Shown one piece after another: positions 8,918 to 17,261 of a stretch of 64,000 nucleotides of DNA (its first letter is position 1; every line of letters begins with the position of its first letter). Made by a program: the position numbers and the translations under genes. Under the pieces are notes generated by a model, which worked only from the letters and a program-made list of their open reading frames with translations, was not told where the DNA came from and made no database searches. The DNA is taken from the NCBI RefSeq assembly GCF_025994435.1, contig NZ_BAQK01000008.1, positions 114,675 to 178,674 on the forward strand, read 5' to 3'. This stretch comes from Gluconacetobacter johannae. GTDB taxonomy: Bacteria > Pseudomonadota > Alphaproteobacteria > Acetobacterales > Acetobacteraceae.

Positions 8918-9678
8918 GACAGGACTCCCGCTTCGTTTTTCAATTTTTCGATCAGTTCATCGACCGACCCGACACGCATGCCGGCACTTCTCTGCTTCGG
9001 TTCGTCGGTGTGGATGACGCGCAGGCGCGGTGTCGGGTCGACACCAAAATCGGCGAGGCTTTTTTCTTCCAGTGGCTTTTTCTTCGCCTTCATGATGCTG
9101 GGAAGCGAGATGTAGCGCGGTTCGTTCAGGCGAAGATCCGTCGTGATGACGGCCGGCAGAGCCACCTTGATGACCTGCAGGCCACCGTCAATTTCACGCG
9201 TGACCACGGCACTGCCCGCCGAGATCTCGATCGCCGAGGCAAAGGTCGCCTGCCCCCACCCCAGGAGGCCCGCGAGCATCTGCCCGGTGGCATTCATGTC
9301 GTTGTCGATGGCCTGCTTGCCGGCAATGACAAGATCGGGTTTTTCCTCCGCGACGATTTTCGCCAGGATCTTCGCCACCAGAAGTGGTTCGATATCCTGT
9401 TTCATATCGGATGTGGCGTCCACCAGGATGGCGCGATCCGCGCCCAGGGCCAGCGCCGTTCGCAGCGTCTCCTTCGCCTGCTGCGTACCGATGGAGATGG
9501 CGACGACCTCGCTGGCCACTCCTTTCTCCTTCATCCGCACGGCTTCCTCGAGGGCGATTTCGTCGAACGGATTCATCGACATCTTGACGTTGGATGTTTC
9601 AACGCCGCTACCGTCGGGGTTGACCCGGATTTTCACGTTGTAGTCAACCACACGTTTGACAGGAACAAGAAGTTTCAT
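8914..9678 (-). CDS. etfB: Electron transfer flavoprotein beta subunit
   Basis: A 254-residue EtfB/FixA subunit with the family start KLLVPVKRVVDYNVKIRV and the AMP-binding segment GKQAIDNDMNATGQMLAG. Forms the AMP-containing half of the ETF heterodimer. AGGA lies six bases before the ATG. The gene follows the isomerase gene by 16 bases and overlaps etfA by four. The short, housekeeping-type ETF sequence could serve several dehydrogenases, but its position in a substrate operon argues for co-induction with the acyl-CoA dehydrogenase at 12475-13617. Confidence 0.95.
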   Translation of the reverse strand: MKLLVPVKRVVDYNVKIRVNPDGSGVETSNVKMSMNPFDEIALEEAVRMKEKGVASEVVAISIGTQQAKETLRTALALGADRAILVDATSDMKQDIEPLLVAKILAKIVAEEKPDLVIAGKQAIDNDMNATGQMLAGLLGWGQATFASAIEISAGSAVVTREIDGGLQVIKVALPAVITTDLRLNEPRYISLPSIMKAKKKPLEEKSLADFGVDPTPRLRVIHTDEPKQRSAGMRVGSVDELIEKLKNEAGVLS

Positions 9679-9694
9679 GACAGATCCTGTTTGT

Positions 9695-10564
9695 TCAGCA
9701 GACAGTGCGAAACCGTTCGACCATCACGTCCAGAACGTCGGCCGGATCGCGCTTCCACCAGTTGTCGGCGGAAAAAATTTCGACTTCGCAGAAACTCCGG
9801 TACCCTGCGGCCTCCACGGCGGCACGGATCCCTCTGATATCGGCCACGCCGTCACCCATCATGCCGCGATCGAGAAGCACGTCGGCGGTGTCGGCCAGCC
9901 AGTCGCACAGATGAAAGCCGAGGATACGGCGCCCGGCGCGGGTGATCTGCCTGGGCAAATCGCCGTCCCACCAGACATGGTAGATGTCGATGGCGACACC
10001 CAGCGCCTCATCGTCGATCCAGTCGCACAGGTCGAGCGCCTCGCGCGTCGTCACGAGGCAGGACCGGTTTCCGCCATACACCGGGTGCAGTGGCTCAAGC
10101 GCCAGTTTCACGCCGGCCTCGCGGGCCCACGGCAGCGCGTTGGCCACCCGCTCCGCGACGATTTTCAGGCTCTCGCCCATGCCTTTGGTCCCGGGGGCGA
10201 CGCCGCCCGTGACGATCGTCAGCACCGGTGCGCCGACCGCCGCCGCCTGGTCGATCGCGCGGCGGAAATCGTCGGCAATCGCCGTGCCATCCCGTTCGGC
10301 AAGCGGCCCGACCAGGAAGGGGGTACGACACAGGCCGACGACCTCTATCCCGGATCGACGGGCATAGTCGCCGATGGCGGCCGCCCGCCCCGCCAGTTCC
10401 CGACGCCAGAAGACGATGCCGCCGATACCGCGTTCGGCACAGGCGTCGATGACGCGTTCGGGTGACCAGCCGGCGCCGGCACCTTCGACATTGTGACCAA
10501 GCGTGGCGGTATTCAGCGCCAGTGCGGTGTGGTCATGGCGGAAGTCACGCATCACTTGCGCCAT
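9695..10564 (-). CDS. Sugar phosphate isomerase/epimerase-family TIM barrel
   Basis: A 289-residue member of the xylose-isomerase-like AP-endonuclease-2 superfamily. The metal-binding barrel motifs are visible: LALEPLHPVYGGN (Glu ligand), VAIDIYHVWWD (Asp/His), GFHLCDW and CEVEIFS (Glu). Such proteins isomerise or epimerise keto-sugars or act on inositol-type rings. Its start overlaps the 3' end of the DUF993 gene by 20 bases. An internal ATG at 10552 is an alternative start. Pairing of this family with DUF993 is a recurrent catabolic arrangement as I recall it. The exact reaction is unknown. Confidence 0.8.
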   Translation of the reverse strand: MAQVMRDFRHDHTALALNTATLGHNVEGAGAGWSPERVIDACAERGIGGIVFWRRELAGRAAAIGDYARRSGIEVVGLCRTPFLVGPLAERDGTAIADDFRRAIDQAAAVGAPVLTIVTGGVAPGTKGMGESLKIVAERVANALPWAREAGVKLALEPLHPVYGGNRSCLVTTREALDLCDWIDDEALGVAIDIYHVWWDGDLPRQITRAGRRILGFHLCDWLADTADVLLDRGMMGDGVADIRGIRAAVEAAGYRSFCEVEIFSADNWWKRDPADVLDVMVERFRTVC

Positions 10565-11708
10565 ACAGCGCCAGAAGCGTTTTCATGCGCTTCACGGCAA
10601 GGTCCGGGTCCCGCAGCAGGCCGCAGCCGTCGGCCAGGCGGAAGATATCGACGAAGTCCGGCAGCGGGCGCATGGATTGCGCGCCGTTCAGCATGATGAA
10701 ATGGTCCTGGAACCCATTCAGCCACGCCAGGAAGACGACTCCGGTCTTGTAATACTGGGTGGGGGCCCGGAAAATGAGGCGCGCCAGCGGCACGGTCGGA
10801 TCGAGCGTTGCGCGGAACCCCGCGGCGTCGCCTTCGCCCAGTTGCCTGACCGCCGTCACCGCCGCCACCGCGATCGGGTCGAAAATACCCAGAAGGGCAT
10901 GGCTGAAGCCCTGGGCGTCGCCTTCGATCAGCTCGGGATAATTGAAGTCGTCTCCGGTATACATGCGAACGCCCGCAGGCAGACGCCGTCGCAGGCGGAT
11001 TTCCTTGTCCTTGTCGAGAAGGGAAATCTTGATTCCGTCGACGCGGTCCCGGCTTTCCTCGATGATGGACAGGACCGTCTCCAGCGCGGCGTCAAAATCC
11101 TGGCTGCCCCAATAGCCTTCCAGGGCCGGGTCGAACATCTCGCCCAGCCAGTGCAGGATGACCGGCTGATCGCTGTTCGACAGCACCTGACGGTAGACGC
11201 GTCTGTAATCGTCGGGACCTCTTGCCACGCGGGCAAGGGCGCGGCTCGCCATCAGGATCAGCCGGCCGCCCAATGCCTGGATCGCCTCGGCCTGCAGCAT
11301 GTAGCCCCGGATGACGTCGTCAACAGTGGATACCTGGCACAGATCCAGATGGTCGGTGCCGCAGCCGTTCGCCACCAGCGCGTCCGGCAGTTCCGAACGG
11401 GTCCGGCGGATAAGGTCCAGCGACCGGGGCCAGTCAAGGCCCATGCCGCGTTGGGCGGTGTCCATCGCTTCGGCAATCCCCAGGCCCATGCCCGCGAGAT
11501 AGCGCCGGAATTCCATGGTCTTTTCCCAGTCGATCGCCGCCTGGCCCGAGGGGGCGGCAGCCGAAAAAGGATCGGCAACGACGTGGGCGGCGGAATAGAC
11601 GATACGCGCCGGATCAGCCGGCAGACACGCCTGGGCCATCGGCTTTCCGGCGAGCCGGTATTCGCTTTTCCGGCCTGTTTCGTCAGGAAGGGCGATTTTC
11701 ATGGTCAT
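10545..11708 (-). CDS. DUF993 dihydrodipicolinate-synthase-like aldolase
   Basis: A 387-residue protein of the DUF993 family, a distant relative of DHDPS/NAL-type TIM-barrel lyases. Seen features are the family N terminus (KIALPDETGRKSEYRL), a central VILHWLGEMFD block and DGIKISLLDKDKEI, where the lysine is the candidate Schiff-base residue. The gene begins two bases after the SDR stop and overlaps the next gene. By fold and context it would cleave a keto-acid or keto-sugar intermediate, but no reaction is established for the family that I can name with confidence. Confidence 0.78.
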   Translation of the reverse strand: MTMKIALPDETGRKSEYRLAGKPMAQACLPADPARIVYSAAHVVADPFSAAAPSGQAAIDWEKTMEFRRYLAGMGLGIAEAMDTAQRGMGLDWPRSLDLIRRTRSELPDALVANGCGTDHLDLCQVSTVDDVIRGYMLQAEAIQALGGRLILMASRALARVARGPDDYRRVYRQVLSNSDQPVILHWLGEMFDPALEGYWGSQDFDAALETVLSIIEESRDRVDGIKISLLDKDKEIRLRRRLPAGVRMYTGDDFNYPELIEGDAQGFSHALLGIFDPIAVAAVTAVRQLGEGDAAGFRATLDPTVPLARLIFRAPTQYYKTGVVFLAWLNGFQDHFIMLNGAQSMRPLPDFVDIFRLADGCGLLRDPDLAVKRMKTLLALYGASDA

Positions 11709-11710
11709 TC

Positions 11711-12478
11711 TCAGAATCGGGGGACAAGCAGTCCGGCATCGGCCGAGATTACCTGGCCCGTGGTGTAGGGAAGTTTCCCCGATGCAAGCGTCGCGATGAT
11801 GCAGCCCATGTCGGCGGGCTCGCCCACACGGGGCATGAGCGTCAGCCCGTTCGCCGCGCGCTGGCGATATGTCTCGATCACAGACGCGGTCATGTCGGTG
11901 GCGATCAGCCCGGGCTGGACGTCATAGACCGCGATATTTTCCGGTCCCAGCCGCACGGCGAACGCCATGGACACCATGGCCGCGGCCGCCTTGGACGCGC
12001 AATATTCGGAACGCTGGACCGCCACGGCCCGTGCGTTCGACGAGGTGACGTTCACTATGGAATGGAATAGCGTCTCGGGCCGCGCGCGCGACACCAGGCG
12101 GCGAGCAAAGGCCTGCGAGAGAAAGAACAGGGCCTTGGCATTGACGCTCAGGCAGCGGTCCCAGCTCTCCTCGGTCACATCCAGCAGATCGCCACGGCGC
12201 AAGACCCCGACCCCGGCATTGTTGACGAGCGTGGTGAGCGGGCCAAGGGTATCCTCGATCCGCGCCAGCCACTCGGCGTGAAGGGTTGTGTCGCTGACAT
12301 CGAACGCCGCCGCCATGACCGGGACGCCCTGCGCTTCCAGGCGCCGAACCGCATCGCGCAGTGCGGCATCGTCCAGCAGACCGTTCAGGGCGATCGCAAA
12401 GCCGCTTCGCGCCAGCGCCTCGGCCGCCGCCAGGCCGATCCCGCGCGAGGCGCCGGTGACCAGCGCAACCTGTCTCAT
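11711..12478 (-). CDS. Short-chain dehydrogenase/reductase
   Basis: A classical SDR of 255 residues. It shows TGASRGIG for NAD(P) binding, NNAG at about residue 90, the catalytic serine in NVTSSNARA and the YCASK active site (Tyr-x3-Lys). The family resembles 3-ketoacyl-ACP reductases that have been recruited to sugar or hydroxy-acid catabolism. Its ATG overlaps the acyl-CoA dehydrogenase stop (ATGA), so the two are coupled. In the proposed pathway it would oxidise the hydroxyl produced around the acyl-CoA step, but substrate and direction are not visible. Confidence 0.85.
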   Translation of the reverse strand: MRQVALVTGASRGIGLAAAEALARSGFAIALNGLLDDAALRDAVRRLEAQGVPVMAAAFDVSDTTLHAEWLARIEDTLGPLTTLVNNAGVGVLRRGDLLDVTEESWDRCLSVNAKALFFLSQAFARRLVSRARPETLFHSIVNVTSSNARAVAVQRSEYCASKAAAAMVSMAFAVRLGPENIAVYDVQPGLIATDMTASVIETYRQRAANGLTLMPRVGEPADMGCIIATLASGKLPYTTGQVISADAGLLVPRF

Positions 12479-13617
12479 GCGCGCGCGCCTTTCTTCATCA
12501 GTTCGCGCGCGATAATCATGCGCTGGATCTGATTCGTGCCTTCATAGATCTGCGTGATCTTGGCGTCCCGATAAAGGCGCTCGACCTCGAAGCCACGGAT
12601 ATAGCCCGAGCCGCCGAACACCTGCACCGCATCGGACGTCCGCGCCACCGCCATGTCACCGGCGAAGCATTTCGCCATGGAACACGCCTTCGTGGCATCC
12701 AGCCCCTGGTCGATCTTGACCGCCGCCGAATGGACCAGCAGGCGCGCGGCCTCGATATCCTTGGCCATGTCGGCCAGAAGCCACTGCACGCCCTGGAATT
12801 CGGCAATTTTCTTGTCGAACTGCTTGCGTACGCCGGCATATTCGACAGCGGCCTCCAGCCCGGCCTGCGCGATGCCGGTCGCAAGAGCCGCGATACCCAC
12901 ACGGCCCTTGTCCAGCACGCTCATCATCATGTGAAAGCCGCGCCCTGCTTCGCCCAGCAGCGCGTCAGCCCCAAGCCGGACATCGGAGAACGACAGGCCG
13001 CCGACCTGGCTGGCGCGCTGCCCCATCTTGTGTTCCTTGGGGCCGCGTTCGACGCCCTGCGCGTGCAGGTCAACGATGAAGATGGACATGCCGCGGTTGC
13101 CGGCGGCCTTGTCGGTCCGCGCCAGGACGAAGCCGGTATCGGCCACCGGCGCGTTGTGGATCCAGATCTTGCCGCCGTTCAGCACCCAGCCGTCGCCATC
13201 CTTCTCGGCGGTGGTGCGAATGCCCGATACGTCGGTGCCTGCCTCGGGCTCGGTGATGCAGTACGCCACCTTGCGTTTCATCGCGAGGATTTCGGGCAGC
13301 ATACCGGTTTGACGTTCCGTTCCGTGCCGCACCAGAAGTGTCGAGATCAGTTCCACCAGACCGCACTGATCCGCGATGCTGGCATAGCCGCGCGACAGCT
13401 CCTCCATCACCACGGCATAGGTCAGGGTGTCGAAGCCTGGCCCCCCGAGAGATTCGGGCACGCCGACGCCGAACAGCCCGACCTTGGCCATTTCGTCATA
13501 TATTTCAGACGGAAAGCGTTCTTCCCGGTCCAGGGCCTCGGCGGCGGGGCGGATAACTTCATCGGCAAAAGCCTGCGCGGTGTCGCGCACCTGTGCCTGC
13601 ATTTCGTTCAAATACAT
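12475..13617 (-). CDS. Acyl-CoA dehydrogenase
   Basis: A 380-residue flavoprotein of the acyl-CoA dehydrogenase family with all three domains. AYCITEPEAGTDVSG and KIWIHNAPVADTGFV are the FAD/substrate region, and VQVFGGSGYIRGFEVERLYRDAKI is the conserved C-terminal block (quoted here from two neighbouring parts). Glu359 in IYEGTNQIQ is the probable catalytic base of the short/medium-chain type. It is the first gene of the minus-strand operon, which ends with its presumed electron acceptor ETF. It should desaturate the CoA thioester made by the divergent CoA-transferase. Chain type (straight or branched) cannot be fixed by eye. Confidence 0.9.
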   Translation of the reverse strand: MYLNEMQAQVRDTAQAFADEVIRPAAEALDREERFPSEIYDEMAKVGLFGVGVPESLGGPGFDTLTYAVVMEELSRGYASIADQCGLVELISTLLVRHGTERQTGMLPEILAMKRKVAYCITEPEAGTDVSGIRTTAEKDGDGWVLNGGKIWIHNAPVADTGFVLARTDKAAGNRGMSIFIVDLHAQGVERGPKEHKMGQRASQVGGLSFSDVRLGADALLGEAGRGFHMMMSVLDKGRVGIAALATGIAQAGLEAAVEYAGVRKQFDKKIAEFQGVQWLLADMAKDIEAARLLVHSAAVKIDQGLDATKACSMAKCFAGDMAVARTSDAVQVFGGSGYIRGFEVERLYRDAKITQIYEGTNQIQRMIIARELMKKGARA

Positions 13618-13638
13618 CCCGGCATTCCAGCTCTTTTA

Positions 13639-13654
13639 TGCACTAACCGGTTAC
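13639..13654 (-). promoter_or_regulatory. Candidate operator site 1 (TAACCGGTTA core)
   Basis: Read on the minus strand this is GTAACCGGTTAGTGCA. The core TAACCGGTTA (13644-13653) is a perfect 10-base palindrome. It lies 22 bases before the acyl-CoA dehydrogenase start, a repressor-like position. It matches the second site at 13847-13862 at 15 of 16 bases. Confidence 0.6.
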
Positions 13655-13846
13655 ATATATAACCACCGGTCCCCGTTCAAGGAAAAAAGCGATGGCTCTT
13701 TCCAACGTCCCACATATTTTCGTCAAATATCACGGATCGGTGTCTTGTGATCGGGCGCGCATCCACGACCGCGGACGGTGCTGTGAGGCTGATAGAGTTC
13801 ACGATAATGTGAGTTTTGCAGCGAATGGAGTCGGGCCTATCACTGA

Positions 13847-13862
13847 GTAACCGGTTGGTGCA
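13847..13862 (+). promoter_or_regulatory. Candidate operator site 2 (TAACCGGTT core)
   Basis: Plus-strand sequence GTAACCGGTTGGTGCA, 15 of 16 identical to the inverted site at 13639-13654. It lies about 240 bases before the aldehyde dehydrogenase start. The TetR protein encoded at 19033 is the obvious candidate binder, but no copy of the site is seen near that gene. Confidence 0.6.
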
Positions 13863-14100
13863 TCCGGAGACGGTCGTTCAAGAATAAGATGCTATCCCGC
13901 AGGAAAAACGACGGGATGCAAAATAAAGAAGCGGAACGTCGGCCCATGACTCACGCGTGCAATTTAAGAATGTCGAAACGGCAGAGCTGACCCTTCGTTT
14001 ACCGAGCAGGCCGGACGACCGGCAAGACGCATCAGACCAGCAGTCTAAGTCCACATCCGCCATCGGGGCACCGACGGCGTCAAAACTGGAGAAGCCATCA

Positions 14101-15600
14101 ATGGCCGAACTGGATCACAGCACTGCATTTCCGGAAATTCCACGCGATTTCGGTTTTTACATTGACGGGCAGTGGCGCCAGGCCAGCGACCGTCAGGACC
14201 GGTACTCACCCGCCCACGACCGTCTGGTGACGCGCACCGCGCGCTGCACCCGGCAGGACCTGGACGACGCCGTGGCCGCGGCCCGCCGTGCGTTCGAGTC
14301 TGGACGCTGGAGCCGCATCCCCGGCGCCGCACGCGCGGCTGTGCTGCTGCGCGCCGCCGAGGGGCTGCGCGAGCGCCGCGAGGAGATCGCACTGTGGGAG
14401 GTGCTTGAAAATGGCAAGCCCATCAGCCAGGCGAAGGGCGAGATCGACCACTGCATCGCCTGCTTCGAGGTGGCGGCCGGCGCCGCGCGGCTGCTGCGCG
14501 GTGACAGTTTCAATAACATGGGCGACACGCTCTTCGGCATGGTCCTGCGCGAGCCGATCGGCGTTGTCGGGCTCATCACGCCCTGGAATTTCCCTTTCCT
14601 GATCCTGTGCGAGCGTGTGCCGTTCATTCTGGCCTCGGGCTGCACCCTGGTGGTCAAGCCGGCCGAGGTGACCAGCGCCACGACCCTGATTCTGGCGGAT
14701 ATCCTGGAAAAGGCTGGACTTCCGGCCGGGGTTTACAATGTCGTGACCGGCGCAGGCCGCGTGATCGGACAGGCGCTGGCCGAACATCCCGACGTGGACA
14801 TGCTGTCCTTCACGGGCTCGACCGCTGTCGGTCGTACGTGCGTGCAGGCTTCGGCGGCCAGCAACCTGAAAAAGCTGGGCCTGGAACTGGGCGGCAAGAA
14901 CCCGATCATCGTCTTTGCCGATTCCAACCTCGATGATGCGGCCGACGGCGCGGCCTTCGGCATCAGCTTCAATACCGGGCAATGTTGCGTTTCTTCGAGC
15001 CGCCTGATCGTCGAACGCTCCGTCGCTGCGGAGTTCGAGCGCATTCTGGCGGAAAAAATGGCGCATATCCGCGTCGGCGATCCGCTTGATCCGCGCACCC
15101 AGATCGGCGCCATCACGACCAGCGCACAGAACGAGACCATTTTGGGATATATCGAAAAGGGCAGGCAGGAAGGCGCGAAAATCGTCCAGGGCGGGGGCGC
15201 GCTCGACCTTGGACGCGGCCAGTTCATCCAGCCGACGCTGTTTTCGGACGTGACACCGTCCATGGCGATCGCCCGCGACGAAATCTTCGGTCCCGTGCTG
15301 TCCTCCTTCCACTTCGATACGGCCGAGGAGGCGATCGCGCTGGCCAATGACACGGTCTACGGGCTTGCCGCGTCGGTCTGGACCAGCAACCTGGACAAGG
15401 CGCTGACCGTCACGCGCCGTGTGCAGGCCGGGCGGTTCTGGGTCAACACCATCATGGCGGGCGGACCGGAAACGCCGGCCGGCGGCTTCAAGCAGTCGGG
15501 CTGGGGGCGTGAGGCCGGGCTCATGGGGGTGGAGGAATATACTCAGGTCAAGGCCGTCCATATGGAAATCGGCCCACGGACGCGTTGGATCGAATCATGA
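14101..15600 (+). CDS. NAD(P)-dependent aldehyde dehydrogenase
   Basis: A 499-residue aldehyde dehydrogenase, standard for the family. It has the N-terminal FYIDGQW, the cofactor-proximal TPWNFPF, the general-base Glu in LELGGKNP, the nucleophile Cys in NTGQCCVSSSR and the C-terminal GGFKQSGWGRE. The ATG at 14101 is preceded by GGAG at a nine-base distance. A 48-codon upstream extension in the same frame looks unlike protein. First gene of the rightward operon, overlapping the GMC gene by four bases. It should oxidise the aldehyde formed by that oxidoreductase to the acid that the CoA-transferase then activates. Confidence 0.93.
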   Translation: MAELDHSTAFPEIPRDFGFYIDGQWRQASDRQDRYSPAHDRLVTRTARCTRQDLDDAVAAARRAFESGRWSRIPGAARAAVLLRAAEGLRERREEIALWEVLENGKPISQAKGEIDHCIACFEVAAGAARLLRGDSFNNMGDTLFGMVLREPIGVVGLITPWNFPFLILCERVPFILASGCTLVVKPAEVTSATTLILADILEKAGLPAGVYNVVTGAGRVIGQALAEHPDVDMLSFTGSTAVGRTCVQASAASNLKKLGLELGGKNPIIVFADSNLDDAADGAAFGISFNTGQCCVSSSRLIVERSVAAEFERILAEKMAHIRVGDPLDPRTQIGAITTSAQNETILGYIEKGRQEGAKIVQGGGALDLGRGQFIQPTLFSDVTPSMAIARDEIFGPVLSSFHFDTAEEAIALANDTVYGLAASVWTSNLDKALTVTRRVQAGRFWVNTIMAGGPETPAGGFKQSGWGREAGLMGVEEYTQVKAVHMEIGPRTRWIES

Positions 15601-17192
15601 CCGAAAGCTACGACTATCTCGTCGTCGGCGGGGGATCGGCCGGCTGCGTCCTGGCGGCCCTGCTGTCGGAAAATCCATCCGCCCGCGTGTGCATGATCGA
15701 GGCCGGGAAACGCGATACCAACCCTTTGATCCATATCCCCATCGGCTTTGCGAAAATGACCACCGGCCCCCTGACCTGGGGGCTGGTGACGGCGCCGCAG
15801 AAGCACGCCAACAATCGGGAAATTCCTTATGTGCAGGCCAGGGTTCTGGGCGGTGGATCTTCGATCAATGCCGAGGTCTACACCCGTGGTCACCCTTCGG
15901 ACTATGACCGCTGGGCGGAAGAAGGCGCGGAAGGCTGGGCGTTCAACGACATCCGGAAATATTTCATTCGCTCCGAAGGCAACACGATCCTGTCGGGCGA
16001 GTGGCATGGGACGAGCGGCCCCCTGGGCGTTTCAAACCTGTCCTCGCCCAATCCCGTCAGCCGCGCCTTCGTGCAGAGCTGCCAGGAATACGGCATCCCG
16101 TATAATCCCGATTTCAATGGCCCAAGGCAGGAAGGGACGGGCATCTACCAGTTGACGGTCCGCGACAACCGGCGCTGCTCGGCGGCGGTCGCGTATCTGC
16201 GTCCGGCCCTGCATCGGACCAACCTGCGCGTCATCACCGACGCGCAGGTCCTGCGTATCCTGTTCGATGGAAAGCGCGCGACGGGCGTCGTCTATGCGGT
16301 GAAGGGGCAGATTCAGGTCGCGCGCGCGGACAGGGAGGTCATCGTCACCTCCGGCGCCATCGGCACGCCGAAGCTTCTGATGCTGTCGGGCATCGGGCCG
16401 GCCGCGCATCTGAAGGCCCACAGTGTGCCCGTGGTGCACGACCTGCCGGGCGTCGGCCAGAATCTGCAGGACCATTTCGGGGTGGACATCGTAGCCGAAC
16501 TGAAAGGCCACGAGAGCTACAACCGATACAGCAAATACCCGTGGATGATGTGGGCCGGCCTGCAATATGCCCTGTTCGGTTCGGGGCCGCTGACCTCCAA
16601 TGTCGTGGAAGGCGGTGCGTTCTGGTATGCCGACCGCAATGCGCGCTGCCCCGATCTGCAATTCCACTTCCTGGCCGGCTCCGGCGCGGAAGCGGGGGTC
16701 GTCTCGGTGCCGAAGGGCAGGTCGGGCATTACGCTCAACAGCTATACGTTGCGCCCGAAATCGCGCGGCACCGTGACGCTACGTTCGTCCGATCCACGGG
16801 ACGCACCGATCGTCGATCCCAACTTCCTGGCCGATCCCGACGATCTTCGCATCTCGGCCGAGGGGGTGAAGATCAGCGAGGAGATATTCCGGCGGCCATC
16901 CTTGCAGAAATACATCAAGTCGATCAGTTTTTTTGACGAGGTCAGGCCGACGACGAAGACTTATGAGGAGTACGCCCGGCAATATGGCCGGACATCCTAT
17001 CACCCCACCTGCACCTGCAAGATGGGCAAGGATCCCATGGCTGTTGTTGATTCGCAGCTTCGGATCCATGGGCTGGATGGCATACGCATCTGCGACAGTT
17101 CGGTCATGCCGTCGCTCATCGGTTCCAACACCAACGCGCCGACCATCATGATTGCCGAGCGTGCAGCCGACCTGATCCGGGGCAACGCATAG
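15597..17192 (+). CDS. GMC-family FAD alcohol oxidoreductase
   Basis: A 531-residue flavoprotein of the glucose-methanol-choline family (choline dehydrogenase/AlkJ type). It has the FAD motif VVGGGSAGCVLAALL at the N terminus, the GMC signature VLGGGSSINAEVYTRG near residue 85 and the C-terminal active-site His and Asn in YHPTCTCKMG and GSNTNAPTIM. The ATG at 15597 overlaps the aldehyde dehydrogenase stop (ATGA). An earlier TTG at 15585 is unnecessary. No signal peptide is seen, so the enzyme is probably membrane-associated on the cytoplasmic face. It would oxidise a primary alcohol to the aldehyde. Confidence 0.92.
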   Translation: MTESYDYLVVGGGSAGCVLAALLSENPSARVCMIEAGKRDTNPLIHIPIGFAKMTTGPLTWGLVTAPQKHANNREIPYVQARVLGGGSSINAEVYTRGHPSDYDRWAEEGAEGWAFNDIRKYFIRSEGNTILSGEWHGTSGPLGVSNLSSPNPVSRAFVQSCQEYGIPYNPDFNGPRQEGTGIYQLTVRDNRRCSAAVAYLRPALHRTNLRVITDAQVLRILFDGKRATGVVYAVKGQIQVARADREVIVTSGAIGTPKLLMLSGIGPAAHLKAHSVPVVHDLPGVGQNLQDHFGVDIVAELKGHESYNRYSKYPWMMWAGLQYALFGSGPLTSNVVEGGAFWYADRNARCPDLQFHFLAGSGAEAGVVSVPKGRSGITLNSYTLRPKSRGTVTLRSSDPRDAPIVDPNFLADPDDLRISAEGVKISEEIFRRPSLQKYIKSISFFDEVRPTTKTYEEYARQYGRTSYHPTCTCKMGKDPMAVVDSQLRIHGLDGIRICDSSVMPSLIGSNTNAPTIMIAERAADLIRGNA

Positions 17193-17261
17193 GAACGGAT
17201 CGGATTTCAATGCGCCCGGACCACGACGTATCTAACCAGATAGTTTATTGAGAGAAGCACC

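Larger units (their letters stand above)
13618..14100. promoter_or_regulatory. Divergent control region between acyl-CoA dehydrogenase and aldehyde dehydrogenase operons
   Basis: A 483-base non-coding stretch, clearly AT-richer than its flanks. It must hold both the leftward promoter of the acyl-CoA dehydrogenase operon and the rightward promoter of the aldehyde dehydrogenase operon. It contains two near-identical 16-base sites in opposite orientation (13639-13654 and 13847-13862), listed separately. An open frame runs upstream from the aldehyde dehydrogenase start to 13957 but has no family similarity, so I treat it as leader. Confidence 0.6.

Noticed and set aside
13957..14100. N-terminal extension of the aldehyde dehydrogenase
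   Set aside because: Not similar to any aldehyde dehydrogenase start, no ribosome site, and the ATG at 14101 has one and gives normal length.
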